From positions 1-33,989 of IMG/VR virus record IMGVR_UViG_3300007229_000030: a stretch of 33,989 nucleotides of DNA. One strand, given 5' to 3'. This DNA is from a virus. The position numbers were made by a program, and so were the translations under genes. Positions 1 to 7,892 of this stretch are shown in pieces. The notes below the pieces were generated by a model, which was not told the DNA's origin, made no database searches, and was given only the letters and a program-made list of their open reading frames with translations. Each line of letters begins with the position of its first letter. Positions within the stretch are counted from its first letter, which is position 1.

Positions 1-1428
1 CAATTGATGAAGGAAACTACAAAAGATGCGCTAATGTCTCCAGATCGTAGAATAGACCAGGTACTTGGGGCAACGGCAGGAAGTATTTTTGACAAGGCAG
101 GATCAGAGGCAATTAATAAAAAAGTTGTTGAAGCGCATTACAAACAATATCAAGAAGACTATCTTGCGAATCCTAATAGTTATATTCATGTTCATGAAAA
201 TAGCAAAGATCCTGAAATTGCTGAACGTGCTAAATTACTTCCAAAAACTACTAAGCGCCAAATTAATGCAGTTTGGGGAAAAACTGGTTTAAATGGAATG
301 ATGATTAAAAACGACGTATACAATATGTCGGTTGGGTATCGAAAATATTCAATTACTGAAGGGTATGATAAAAAAGCTTTAAGTTTAAAAGCAGCGATAA
401 AAACAGCTATTCCGTATTCACTTAATGATGAGCAGCAACGTACAATTGTTGAACAAGTAACTATTGGTATTGCGACTAAATTAGGCGTATCACAATTGCG
501 CGTTAAACAAACAGAAGATCTTTGGCAAGAAATTGTAGGAGTTGTTAAAGACATACTAGTTGTTAAAAATTTAGTAACGTTTTTAGGCAATTTATCAAGT
601 AATGCAACGCTTCTTGCTTGGTCAGGCGTGCCAATAAATAAAATTATTGCAGGGCATATAAAAGGGTTTATTGATATAAACAGGTATGAGAAAGATGAAA
701 AAAGGTTGTTTGAGCTGAAAAATAAGCTAGAGACAGGGTATTTTGCGGGGGCTTTAGAAAGGAATGTAAGGCAGGATATTGTTCGTCTTGAAAACGCTTT
801 AGAGCGTAATCCAGTACATAGTGAAGTACAAGCTGGGTTGTATCAAACTATTGTTGAAGATGGTATTGAAACAGACGATGACCCTTATTCAATGAAATCA
901 GCGTTAATGGCGTCTATTGATGAAAAGACGCAAAAAGTTCCTAAATTAATTAAAAACGGCGTTAAAATTGCTTTAATGACTCACGACACAGCGCTTTATA
1001 AAATGTTGCATAAAGGTACGCAGTACAGTGACTTTATTGGTCGGCTTGTACTGATAGAGCATTTACAAACGCGTAAAAAAGATCCTTTATCAATTGTAGC
1101 CGCTCGTAACAGAGCACAAGATTCTTTTGTTAACTACGATATTCCGCAACATAAAGGATTGCAGTATTTAAATGACACTGGATTAATTTGGTTTACTAAA
1201 TATTACATTCGTATTCAAAAAACGATTATTAATCTTTTGCGAGAAAAGCCTGCAAGGGCATTAGGATTGGCTGCAGTTGAAGCATACTTTCCAGCGCTAC
1301 AAAGTTTACTAGACTCTGTAGCGACTGAAAAGATAGCTAATCCTTTTGGTGCTGGAGCATTTGAAATAGTAGATACGTGGGACGATGCTATTACAATGCA
1401 AGTGTTAATGGATAGCTTAGGTGATTAG
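1..1428 (+). CDS. C-terminal part of a large virion protein, probably N4-type virion RNA polymerase (5' partial)
   Basis: The frame is open to the left edge (the first codon is CAA), so this is the last 475 residues of a longer protein; the TTG and ATG at 4 and 7 are probably internal codons. The visible part is mixed helical and hydrophilic, with no transmembrane segment or catalytic motif that I can name. A short hydrophobic, Asn/Ser-rich stretch lies near residues 190-210 and an aromatic, basic segment near 395-420. In N4-like phages the giant virion RNA polymerase gene (about 3500 codons) ends just beyond the SSB/recombination genes on the opposite strand, exactly this arrangement. The assignment is synteny-based inference; the polymerase catalytic domain would lie outside the window. 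It overlaps the next gene's stop by 4 bases (convergent). Another large injected internal virion protein is the main alternative. Confidence 0.6.
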   Translation, partial: QLMKETTKDALMSPDRRIDQVLGATAGSIFDKAGSEAINKKVVEAHYKQYQEDYLANPNSYIHVHENSKDPEIAERAKLLPKTTKRQINAVWGKTGLNGMMIKNDVYNMSVGYRKYSITEGYDKKALSLKAAIKTAIPYSLNDEQQRTIVEQVTIGIATKLGVSQLRVKQTEDLWQEIVGVVKDILVVKNLVTFLGNLSSNATLLAWSGVPINKIIAGHIKGFIDINRYEKDEKRLFELKNKLETGYFAGALERNVRQDIVRLENALERNPVHSEVQAGLYQTIVEDGIETDDDPYSMKSALMASIDEKTQKVPKLIKNGVKIALMTHDTALYKMLHKGTQYSDFIGRLVLIEHLQTRKKDPLSIVAARNRAQDSFVNYDIPQHKGLQYLNDTGLIWFTKYYIRIQKTIINLLREKPARALGLAAVEAYFPALQSLLDSVATEKIANPFGAGAFEIVDTWDDAITMQVLMDSLGD

Positions 1429-1610
1429 TTTTGGAAACAATCTTTTATAAAAGCTGCTACCAATCCGATAAGTAGTAATATTCCTGCTGCAATTAAAAAG
1501 CCGCTAATAAAAGCGCCTCCTACAAAAAATATTACTACTGCTGCGGCAACAAGCACCGAGGCCAATAAAAAATAGAAAATAAATTTAATAGTCTCAATGA
1601 GTATATTCAT
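1425..1610 (-). CDS. small membrane protein, two predicted transmembrane helices
   Basis: A 61-residue protein that is almost entirely hydrophobic: one helix around residues 9-30 and a second around 32-53, joined by a Gly-rich turn, with a short polar tail (KDCFQN). It would sit in the inner membrane. It is the last gene of the minus-strand operon and its stop overlaps the stop of the convergent late gene. The ribosome-binding site is weak, so translation may be coupled to the gene three bases upstream. Function is unknown; a holin-like or superinfection role is conceivable, but nothing in the sequence shows it. Confidence 0.6.
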   Translation of the reverse strand: MNILIETIKFIFYFLLASVLVAAAVVIFFVGGAFISGFLIAAGILLLIGLVAAFIKDCFQN

Positions 1611-1613
1611 AGG

Positions 1614-1847
1614 CTAATTAAAAATATTTGCAAGTGGTTCAGACTCTTCCAAATCATTTGTATCTTCAGAGCTGAATTGGGGCTTTTCAGGTTTAACTTT
1701 TGAACCTAAGTTTACTTCAGCGGTTAGCCCAGCTCCTTTTCGTCCTGCGGTAAAATGAATATCTACAACATCAGTTTGAAAGCCCATTTGAAATAAATGT
1801 TTGCTTATAGCTTCTTCTATATCAGTTTGGTTTAGTTGTACTTGCAT
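1614..1847 (-). CDS. hypothetical protein, 77 aa
   Basis: A small acidic protein that I do not recognise. The N-terminal half reads as helix-strand (IEEAISKHLFQMGF, then a beta-like VVDIHF), followed by a Lys/Pro linker and an acidic C-terminus (SSEDTNDLEESE). The ATG overlaps the stop of the resolvase gene in a TAATG arrangement, indicating translational coupling in the recombination operon. The alternating pattern in the first 50 residues could suit a small nucleic-acid-binding or accessory fold, but no motif confirms this. Confidence 0.6.
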   Translation of the reverse strand: MQVQLNQTDIEEAISKHLFQMGFQTDVVDIHFTAGRKGAGLTAEVNLGSKVKPEKPQFSSEDTNDLEESEPLANIFN

Positions 1848-2425
1848 TATGATTTCCTAGTGTGCATTAATAAAATAATTTGTTTAAACGCCTCAGAATT
1901 TAAACCAGCTTTAATTGCTCCTACAGCGTCTGCCATATGTTCTGCTTTTCCTGCAATAATTTGCTTAATGCCGGATACTTGACGTGTTGGCCAGGGAGCT
2001 TCTGGATGGTTGCTTGTTCCCCATTTAATCATGTCAGTTTTAGATGCTGTTTTAGATCCTACAGTTGCTAGTTTTACTTCTGTGGGTGTAATTTCAAAAA
2101 AAGGTGTGCCGTTACTGCGTAAACCTCCTAAGACGCCTACGCAAATGCCATATGAAGCCATTGCTCTAGCTGATTGGCTACCAATAGGTACTTCTATGAA
2201 AATTGCGTCAGCGTCTTTAGAATGGGTTTTAGCCGCATGAGCTAATTGCATAGCAGCGTTTAAGTCTTTACTGTTTTGTCGAACCTGTTTACCAGTTGGA
2301 ACAACAGGTTTTACGACATCGAGGCTCAAAATCCTAAGATTTTGAGACTCAGTGCAGTAAATTCCACGTGCTACTCCCCAATTATTTAAAGAAGGGTCAA
2401 AGCCTACGACTTCCAATTTTGCCAT
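1847..2425 (-). CDS. RuvC-like Holliday junction resolvase
   Basis: A 192-residue RNase H-fold nuclease of the RuvC type. Acidic positions fit the family: D10 in VVGFDPSLNNWG at the end of strand 1, E78 in IFIEVP, and E162/D166 in AEHMADAVGAIKAG on the C-terminal helix. Length is close to RuvC (about 170). Such phage enzymes cut branched DNA during replication and packaging. I chose the ATG at 2425 over the TTG at 2437 because a GGGGA sequence lies five bases before it and the ATG follows the upstream stop by two bases. It lies in an operon with an SSB and a Sak4-like ATPase, which supports a recombination role. Confidence 0.8.
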   Translation of the reverse strand: MAKLEVVGFDPSLNNWGVARGIYCTESQNLRILSLDVVKPVVPTGKQVRQNSKDLNAAMQLAHAAKTHSKDADAIFIEVPIGSQSARAMASYGICVGVLGGLRSNGTPFFEITPTEVKLATVGSKTASKTDMIKWGTSNHPEAPWPTRQVSGIKQIIAGKAEHMADAVGAIKAGLNSEAFKQIILLMHTRKS

Positions 2426-2427
2426 TA

Positions 2428-3150
2428 CTATCCCCAAAGGCTCTGAGAAGGTTTAGGCGTTGCTCCTGGTGCAGCTGGAGCGCCTTGGACGCCTGCTACG
2501 TTTTTTGTAGAGTTGTCTTTTAAGGTATCTGTGTACCGTTTTTCCCAGTTTTTGATGTAATTGGCTTCTGAGTCTTGAACTAAAGCTTCTGCAACAGTTT
2601 TTTTATCGCTAGCACGAAAAACTTTATTTATTTGCGTTTGCTCTCTTGTTTCACCTGTAGCCACGTAAGCACCGCTGTCGTTCAGCTCTGTTTTGTCTAC
2701 AATAGTTTTAACTAAGCCAACAATAACTGGGGCATCCAGCAAATCAACAAAAACTTGAACTTTAGTAGGAACGTCTTTCTTTTGTTCGTAATCGTAAATG
2801 TTAACGATTTTTTCTTCAGTAGTGAGGTCTTGTAATGTTTTGTTAGCAGCTAAGTTAGCAAACGAACTGCCTAATAGATAACCTGGCAATGGTTTTTCTT
2901 TGCCTGATTTTTTATCTGTATAAGTAGCTTTGTTGCCTTTTGCATCACCGGATGTAACGTATACTTTTTCAGAATGCGTACGTCCGTTACTTTCAAGAGT
3001 TAATGCTATAAAAGCTGCACCGTTTTTACTTACGCCCTGATAGGCCATAGTAATAGTACTTTCGTAAATGCCTGAATCTAAAGGACCGCTACTAGGAATG
3101 TAGTCAGTTTCTGTTTCAGTAGTAGTTAAATTTGCAAATGGATTTGTCAT
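2428..3150 (-). CDS. single-stranded DNA-binding protein candidate (N4 gp45 position)
   Basis: A 240-residue protein with a beta-rich N-terminal 150 residues (SGIYESTITMAYQG, AAFIALTLES, SEKVYVTSG, TKVQVFVDLLDAP) that would fit an OB fold. A Pro/Ala-rich flexible tail follows, ending in SQSLWG. Phage SSBs have this body-plus-tail layout, and this gene lies where N4 encodes its SSB, between a Sak4-like ATPase and the end of the middle operon. N4 SSB also activates late transcription by host RNA polymerase, using, as I recall, Tyr75 and two C-terminal lysines; the tail here is not lysine-rich. The role is inferred from position and architecture, since no single diagnostic motif is visible. Confidence 0.65.
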   Translation of the reverse strand: MTNPFANLTTTETETDYIPSSGPLDSGIYESTITMAYQGVSKNGAAFIALTLESNGRTHSEKVYVTSGDAKGNKATYTDKKSGKEKPLPGYLLGSSFANLAANKTLQDLTTEEKIVNIYDYEQKKDVPTKVQVFVDLLDAPVIVGLVKTIVDKTELNDSGAYVATGETREQTQINKVFRASDKKTVAEALVQDSEANYIKNWEKRYTDTLKDNSTKNVAGVQGAPAAPGATPKPSQSLWG

Positions 3151-3177
3151 GATTAAAATACCTTTGGTTGGTTAAAG

Positions 3178-3927
3178 TTAAACGTAATATTCATTTAAAC
3201 GCGTAATAACATGTTGCAAATTGTTATCAATAAACGTTTCATTGGTAGTAAACATTCCTAATGGTCCACGTAAACGCTCATTAACTGTGTCTTTAGTTAA
3301 TTTAGTTTGAAATACGTATTTAAAACCTAGAATGCGTTCTTCTTCTGTAATGTTAAGCAACTTAGATTCGTAACCTTCTAAATCTTTTAGCTTTACTTTT
3401 TTAGAAGAAATAACAGTTGAAAAGTAACTTTCAATGCCGTTATTTTTTAAAGAGCCTTTAATAGGAACTTTTGTTTCCATTATGTGCTCAGATTCATTTA
3501 GATTATCTAAAACATGTGCTGTAAAGATAACTGTTTTACTTGAAGTTGCTACATGCTTTTGCATAAGATTTTTAAAGTATTGTGCAAACTCGCCCCAAGC
3601 TTTCATGCCATTTGTTGATGATAATACGTAGTCAGATTCGTACATATCCATAAGATAAGTAAGTGAGTCAACAGCAATAGTATGTACGTCAGGCATTGTT
3701 TCTGCGCGTTCAAACGCTTCATAAACTTGGAATGGATCAGTAATGGTAAATCCTACGTTTCCGTCAGGACCTTTTAAAAATTTAGCTGGAAACGGTAATC
3801 GTTTACCTGCCTCGCAATTTAAATACATTACGCCTTCTGGATTTTCTAATCCCATAAGAGAATGTGATTTCCCAGTTGTAGATTTGCCGCCTAATAAAAC
3901 TAGGTGGTCATTTATATAAGTTGACAT
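3178..3927 (-). CDS. Sak4/RecA-like P-loop ATPase (AAA_24 type)
   Basis: A 249-residue RecA-fold ATPase. Walker A is GGKSTTGKS at residues 13-21 and a Walker B-like strand is HTIAVDSLTYL near 83-93. A polar strand (TVIFTAHV) follows, as in Sak4-type phage recombinases, which load on ssDNA with SSB and promote annealing or strand exchange. Size and layout match N4 gp44-type proteins. The start is set at 3927 because GGAGAC precedes that ATG at good spacing, while the in-frame start at 3960 lacks a site and would run into the hairpin leader. Immediate neighbours are the SSB candidate downstream and the primase/helicase upstream, giving a coherent replication-recombination block. Confidence 0.8.
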   Translation of the reverse strand: MSTYINDHLVLLGGKSTTGKSHSLMGLENPEGVMYLNCEAGKRLPFPAKFLKGPDGNVGFTITDPFQVYEAFERAETMPDVHTIAVDSLTYLMDMYESDYVLSSTNGMKAWGEFAQYFKNLMQKHVATSSKTVIFTAHVLDNLNESEHIMETKVPIKGSLKNNGIESYFSTVISSKKVKLKDLEGYESKLLNITEEERILGFKYVFQTKLTKDTVNERLRGPLGMFTTNETFIDNNLQHVITRLNEYYV

Positions 3928-3960
3928 GATGTCTCCAATAAATTGAATGATTTTGCGCAA

Positions 3961-3980
3961 AAGGGGACGGAGTCCCCAAT
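3961..3980 (-). terminator. GC-rich hairpin, terminator-like on the minus strand (copy 1 of a paired element)
   Basis: GGGGAC (3963-3968), loop GGA (3969-3971), GTCCCC (3972-3977): a perfect 6-bp stem with a 3-base loop. It starts six bases past the stop of the primase gene. On the minus strand it is followed by TTTTGCGC, so it can act as an intrinsic terminator or attenuator before the Sak4-like gene. A near copy lies at 9504-9523 with a compensatory pair change. The GGA loop also recalls N4 virion-polymerase promoter hairpins, which is the alternative reading on the plus strand. Confidence 0.6.
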
Positions 3981-3982
3981 GC

Positions 3983-6136
3983 TTAAATAGACGAAAGTTT
4001 TTTGCCTACAGTAACCATGATGGTGCCAAGAATTTCGGCTTCGTCTAATTTATCGACAAGCTTTTCATTAAGACTCATAACGCGTTGACGTATGTTTTCA
4101 AAATCATAACCTGCATCAACTAATACGTAAGCGTAACGCAGTAATTGATTATTACGATTTCCATCTCCAGTATTGTTAATAACCCAACGTTCAAGATTAT
4201 CTAAAGATTTTTGATCTTTAAATTGGTCTTTAAACTTTTCGTTTTTACTGGTTTTAGGTATAAAAGGTAAGACGTCTAAGATTTCGCCATCTTGATAATA
4301 ATAAGGACCATTATTAGATAACCACTTTCTTGCGCGTTGATTAGTTGCTTCGTCTACTTCAAAAGGAAGCCATTGAAACAAATTACTCATAAAGTCTTTA
4401 TAATCTTTTGCATCTAGTGTTAACTCATAATTAATAGGCATAACAATACGGAAACGCTGTTCTGTTTTAGTGTGTCGCTTAGTGGTGTAATACAAAGCTT
4501 TATAGTCTTTTAATAATAATTGCGCAGTAGATAAATTAATGCCTTTGTCTACGTCAATTACAATTATGTTAAAGCCCGATATAATGTTTTCTTCTTTACG
4601 ATGACCATTTGCTAAATGATGATTAACCCAGTGCATACCTGGATTTTGAGTTAACAGGTGTAACTGATCAAAAGGAGCTGTTTCGTTTCTATATCCTTTA
4701 GCTATATCTGTACTATAACTAAGGCGAATAGCATCAAGATTAGTTGCATTAAGTGATTCGCCACGTAAAAACTCAATGCTATCAACAAATGCTTTTTTAA
4801 TAAGAATATTGTTTTGATAGCCGTAAGCAATTGCTAATTGCATCATCTCGTTTTTTTGTGCTGCAGAGCCACGATAAAAAGGCAAATCTTCAACTAAGTC
4901 AGCTTGAGTAATGCTTCTATCTACATCGGCTATGTATTTAGCCAACTTAACGTAGGGCCTGTCGCGTGTTAACAAACTTGCAAAAGCAGCACCTGATTCT
5001 TCTGCTAATTTGATTGCGTAATACAAATGATCTTCGCTTAACTCAAGAGCGTCATCAATAAAAGCATAAGCGCCAGCAAGTTTTAAAACTTTCCACCATC
5101 TATGCGATATTTCAGCTTTTCGCATTTCTTCGTGTTCAGGCAACTGATCAGCTATTTGTTCACATTCAAGTTGATACTCAATAAGCATTAAAGTAACTTC
5201 TTCTGAAACAGAAATTGATTTGTTTACGTAGCTAGGGTCTGCTAATTTACCTATAGCAGTAGAAATAGCATCAATTTCAGCAGTAGTAGTGTTGTTTCTT
5301 CTTTGTTTAAGAATTTCTTCAGGAGTCTGGTTTAAGTTTCTACTGTGATGGCGTGAATAGCCAAAGAAACACCGTCGACCGTAACCTGTGTCAATCATTA
5401 CAAAAAATTCGTCTTCAGTTTTACTACCGTTAAATACGCGACTAGGTGTACCAAACAACATCATGTTAGTTGGAGTAGAGCCTTTAATTTCTTCGACGCG
5501 TTTGTTATCGCTACTGTTTTTAGTCAACTTACCTTTAATTTTGCCTACGTCATATAATTCTAAAAATGTATTAAATGCTTCACCATTGGAAGTTAAATAA
5601 GAACCGATTTCATCAACTTGCAAATTTAATGCGCCTACGCCAGCTAACAGAGCTTTATGTCTTGCAGATTTAATTGCAGGGCCAGAACCTGAATCAAAGC
5701 TATACACAAAATCGCCTATGTCGTGATATTCATTTTCAGCACGTTCCAGCTCTGTGTCTGGATCAGTACCTTTTTTGTGAGCACGTTGATTAGCAACAAC
5801 AGGTAAGTTTTGTTGTGCCATTAAAGGCATAGTTAATTGAAGAAAATTATGCTCAAATTGATTAATAATTTTATCTTCCATAAAGTTTGTAGAAACGCCT
5901 TTACCGCTGCCAGAGGTTGAAAGATTAATGGTATACATATTAATAGGAACGTCAGCGCCATCTAATGTGGCAACACTAGCTCGCATCATTGAAGCTACTG
6001 TCGCAAAATAATATGCAACAGATATACGAAAAAATAATGGGTTAGTGTTTTGAGTTTTCTTGCACAAAATGTCTACTAACTTTTCCTGTATTGGATGAAA
6101 AGTCATTTCTTCTACAGGCTTTAATCGTTTTTTCAT
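3983..6136 (-). CDS. large replication protein: P-loop N-terminal domain plus archaeo-eukaryotic-primase-like C-terminal domain
   Basis: A 717-residue protein in the N4 gp42 position. The N-terminal part resembles DUF3987-type phage helicase-like proteins, with a P-loop-like TSGSGKG at residues 74-80 and a Walker B-like LNLQVDEIGSYL in the region of residues 170-185. The C-terminal part has archaeo-eukaryotic primase features: the DVD motif at about 528-530 in IIVIDVDKG, TTKRH at about 551-555, FRIVMP just after, and an Asp/Asn/Arg segment (DEATNQRARKW) near 595-605. It would unwind and prime phage DNA. The order (ATPase first, primase last) is the reverse of most PrimPol-helicase fusions. 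The ATG has a good AAGGAA site. The assignment to replication is firm; the exact split of activities is inferred. Confidence 0.7.
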   Translation of the reverse strand: MKKRLKPVEEMTFHPIQEKLVDILCKKTQNTNPLFFRISVAYYFATVASMMRASVATLDGADVPINMYTINLSTSGSGKGVSTNFMEDKIINQFEHNFLQLTMPLMAQQNLPVVANQRAHKKGTDPDTELERAENEYHDIGDFVYSFDSGSGPAIKSARHKALLAGVGALNLQVDEIGSYLTSNGEAFNTFLELYDVGKIKGKLTKNSSDNKRVEEIKGSTPTNMMLFGTPSRVFNGSKTEDEFFVMIDTGYGRRCFFGYSRHHSRNLNQTPEEILKQRRNNTTTAEIDAISTAIGKLADPSYVNKSISVSEEVTLMLIEYQLECEQIADQLPEHEEMRKAEISHRWWKVLKLAGAYAFIDDALELSEDHLYYAIKLAEESGAAFASLLTRDRPYVKLAKYIADVDRSITQADLVEDLPFYRGSAAQKNEMMQLAIAYGYQNNILIKKAFVDSIEFLRGESLNATNLDAIRLSYSTDIAKGYRNETAPFDQLHLLTQNPGMHWVNHHLANGHRKEENIISGFNIIVIDVDKGINLSTAQLLLKDYKALYYTTKRHTKTEQRFRIVMPINYELTLDAKDYKDFMSNLFQWLPFEVDEATNQRARKWLSNNGPYYYQDGEILDVLPFIPKTSKNEKFKDQFKDQKSLDNLERWVINNTGDGNRNNQLLRYAYVLVDAGYDFENIRQRVMSLNEKLVDKLDEAEILGTIMVTVGKKLSSI

Positions 6137-6151
6137 TTATAATTCCTTAAA

Positions 6152-7114
6152 TTAAAGTGAGCCATTAGCTAAGTAAGAATCTTTTTGCTTGCACACTGAA
6201 TACGCATTGCAGTAGTTACACGCAATAACTTTTCCAGGTACTTCTTTAACAATGCCAACATTGCCATCTTCATGCAGACGCATATATGCTTCAGCTGAAT
6301 TAGGAAAGTTTTTAGTGCTTCTATTGGTTTTAGCTGGATTTTTAAAGTATTTGTACACGGGTGCTTTGCGCCACAATTCACTGTCGTTACACAATGGAAT
6401 GTCTTCATCAGCGGCATGATGTAACTTTTCTATTGTGGCTAGTTTTTTGCGCACGTACTGTTCGGTTTCTTCTAAAGAAAGTAATGGAATTATGCGTTCC
6501 ATTACAGGATTAGGAGGATACTTAGGGTCACTTGCTGCAAAAGCAGGTTTCCAATCGGTAAATAAAAATTGAATAGCAAATACGTTATCAGTAATTATTT
6601 CTGGAGCTAACCAGCGATAAATACTTCCTTGTAGCTGATAATCTTCGTCTTTATTAGCAGCACTCCATGTATAGGCACTGGTAGACTTAAAATCTTCAAG
6701 TCTGCCGTTACATACAAAGTCAACTTTTCCTGATATACGCTTCCCTTCAAAATCTTTGTAATAGCGTTGTTCCATATAAATAGGAATATCTTCTGGCTCT
6801 AGATCAGTAGCATTAACTTTAACGCGTTGAATTAATTCGTCTGAATGCCCTAACAAGCGCATAGCGTTTTGATAATTACCTAACCAGGCTTTCTCAATGC
6901 CGTCATGTATTGCAGTGCCAATACGAGATTTAAATAAGCTCATCAATTCAGTATTGGCATCTTCTTCGGCTACTCGATTAGAAAGTACAGTTTGTCTAAC
7001 TGACTTCAATAACCGAGTTGCTGAGATAGTGTTAGGGTCGTGATCGTAATGATCAGTAGCTAGGAATACAGCTACTGACAGGGGAACATTAGATGTGCCG
7101 GTGTAAGCAGTCAT
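6152..7114 (-). CDS. PD-(D/E)XK exonuclease, Cas4-like (N4 gp43 type)
   Basis: A 320-residue nuclease. The core reads GTAIHDGIEKA (motif I helix with its His), ISGKVDFVC (the Asp strand), LEDFKST (the D/E-X-K pair) and YQLQGSIYRWL (the Q/Y helix), in the order of Cas4/RecB/AddB nucleases. Four cysteines are placed for an iron-sulfur cluster: C242 in PLCNDSELW and C299, C302, C308 in CNYCNAYSVC, although canonical Cas4 puts its first Cys on the N-terminal side of the catalytic core. It probably resects DNA ends for the Sak4/SSB recombination system encoded just downstream. The start has an AAGGA site. The gene is directly followed (15 bases) by the primase gene. Confidence 0.8.
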   Translation of the reverse strand: MTAYTGTSNVPLSVAVFLATDHYDHDPNTISATRLLKSVRQTVLSNRVAEEDANTELMSLFKSRIGTAIHDGIEKAWLGNYQNAMRLLGHSDELIQRVKVNATDLEPEDIPIYMEQRYYKDFEGKRISGKVDFVCNGRLEDFKSTSAYTWSAANKDEDYQLQGSIYRWLAPEIITDNVFAIQFLFTDWKPAFAASDPKYPPNPVMERIIPLLSLEETEQYVRKKLATIEKLHHAADEDIPLCNDSELWRKAPVYKYFKNPAKTNRSTKNFPNSAEAYMRLHEDGNVGIVKEVPGKVIACNYCNAYSVCKQKDSYLANGSL

Positions 7115-7122
7115 AAAAATCC

Positions 7123-7620
7123 TTAAGAAAAAGTAGAAGTAGTTTTAGCTCGATTAGCTGCAGCAGCTTCGCCACTTAATGCAAAATACGCAGCACCGTC
7201 TTCGTAATTGTCTTCTCGATAGCCGCCTTGTTGGGTACGCACAGCCTTTAACAAGGTCATAAATAGCCAGCCACGCTCTTCACTGCTCATTTGACCATCA
7301 CCAGTAACTGCGTTAAATGCAGCCACTGCAGCAGCCATAGAACGTTCACCAGCTGGGTTGTCGTACGTAATTGCACGATCTTCCATGTGGCCGGCAGCTG
7401 CTTTTAAAAAATCAGGAGCGCGTTTAACAGAACTGCTGTCAGAGTCGTCAAACCAAGCGTTAATTTTGGATTGCAAGCGAGCATCGTCTTGAAAATCTTG
7501 TTCGCACAGCTCAACAGGCGAATTTTGAGATTCACATTCAAAGCAATAAGGAGTTAAGTCAGTTTTTTGGTTAAGGCAATTGGGGTTGTTTTCGCATAAT
7601 TGGGAAAAATCTTTAAACAT
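7123..7620 (-). CDS. DUF6378-like phage protein with N-terminal cysteine cluster
   Basis: A 165-residue protein and the first gene of the leftward recombination operon. Residues about 70-155 show the pattern I associate with the phage family DUF6378: a helix with HMEDRAITYDNPAGE, then MSSEERGWLFMTLLKAVRTQQ, then EDNYEDGAAYFALSGEA. This acidic, all-helical pattern resembles MazG-like nucleotide pyrophosphohydrolases, so a nucleotide-pool role is possible but unproven. The N-terminal 40 residues hold five cysteines (about C9, C15, C26, C29, C39) that could bind zinc. An AAAAGGAA site precedes the ATG. It lies 8 bases upstream of the nuclease gene. The 272 bases before it are the attP region; I see no convincing promoter there. 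Confidence 0.6.
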   Translation of the reverse strand: MFKDFSQLCENNPNCLNQKTDLTPYCFECESQNSPVELCEQDFQDDARLQSKINAWFDDSDSSSVKRAPDFLKAAAGHMEDRAITYDNPAGERSMAAAVAAFNAVTGDGQMSSEERGWLFMTLLKAVRTQQGGYREDNYEDGAAYFALSGEAAAANRAKTTSTFS

Positions 7621-7716
7621 AGGAGGGTTCCTTTTTGTGGGAAGCAGACACTAACAAGCGTCTAATAAGTTTTCTGAAAAAATTTAAGCAGCCACAATTA
7701 CACTCCAGAGCAATAA

Positions 7717-7742
7717 TTCTGGGACAGTTTTTGGGACACTTT
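7717..7742. repeat. P-arm direct repeats of the attachment site (two copies)
   Basis: Two adjacent direct copies of the motif TTTTGGGACACTTT: 7717-7730 (12 of 14 bases) and 7729-7742 (14 of 14), offset by 12 bases. They end about 100 bases left of the tRNA-like core. Identical copies lie on the other side of the core inside the end of the integrase gene. This layout is that of arm-type integrase-binding sites. Confidence 0.7.
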
Positions 7743-7840
7743 GAAAATGATTGAGCAAATTGCAACACAGGGCAGGAAGCCTATGCTGTTGTTATATAAA
7801 GGTTTTTATAATTTGTTGTACTGTGCTGAAATGGGTAAAA

Positions 7841-7868
7841 ACGGATTCGAGTCCCGTCCGGTCCGCCA
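7841..7868 (+). other. attP: attP core: 3' end of a tRNA-Asp gene
   Basis: The bases from 7846 to 7868 read TTCGAGT (T-loop), CCCGT (T-stem 3' strand), CCGGTCC (acceptor 3' strand), then G and CCA. E. coli tRNA-Asp ends in the same way apart from one acceptor base, so this is the 3' end of a tRNA-Asp gene. The 5' T-stem strand (ACGGA, 7841-7845) leaves one mismatch at its last pair, and no D-arm, anticodon arm or 5' acceptor strand lies upstream, so this is not a functional tRNA. The fragment sits 24 bases past the integrase stop and between two sets of direct repeats, the standard position of a phage core site. Integration would restore the host tRNA's 3' end. Confidence 0.85.
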
Positions 7869-7892
7869 TATATCTTCTTGTAAGTACCTGTT

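Noticed and set aside
7781-7812. Plus-strand promoter with TATAAT at 7807-7812
   Set aside because: No -35-like hexamer at proper spacing, and it would run antisense into int; the AT-rich stretch is better explained as part of attP.
7800-7868. A complete tRNA gene before the CCA at 7866-7868
   Set aside because: Only the T-loop, T-stem strand and acceptor 3' strand are present; no anticodon arm, D-arm or 5' acceptor strand can be drawn upstream, and the last T-stem pair is mismatched. It is an attachment-site fragment.
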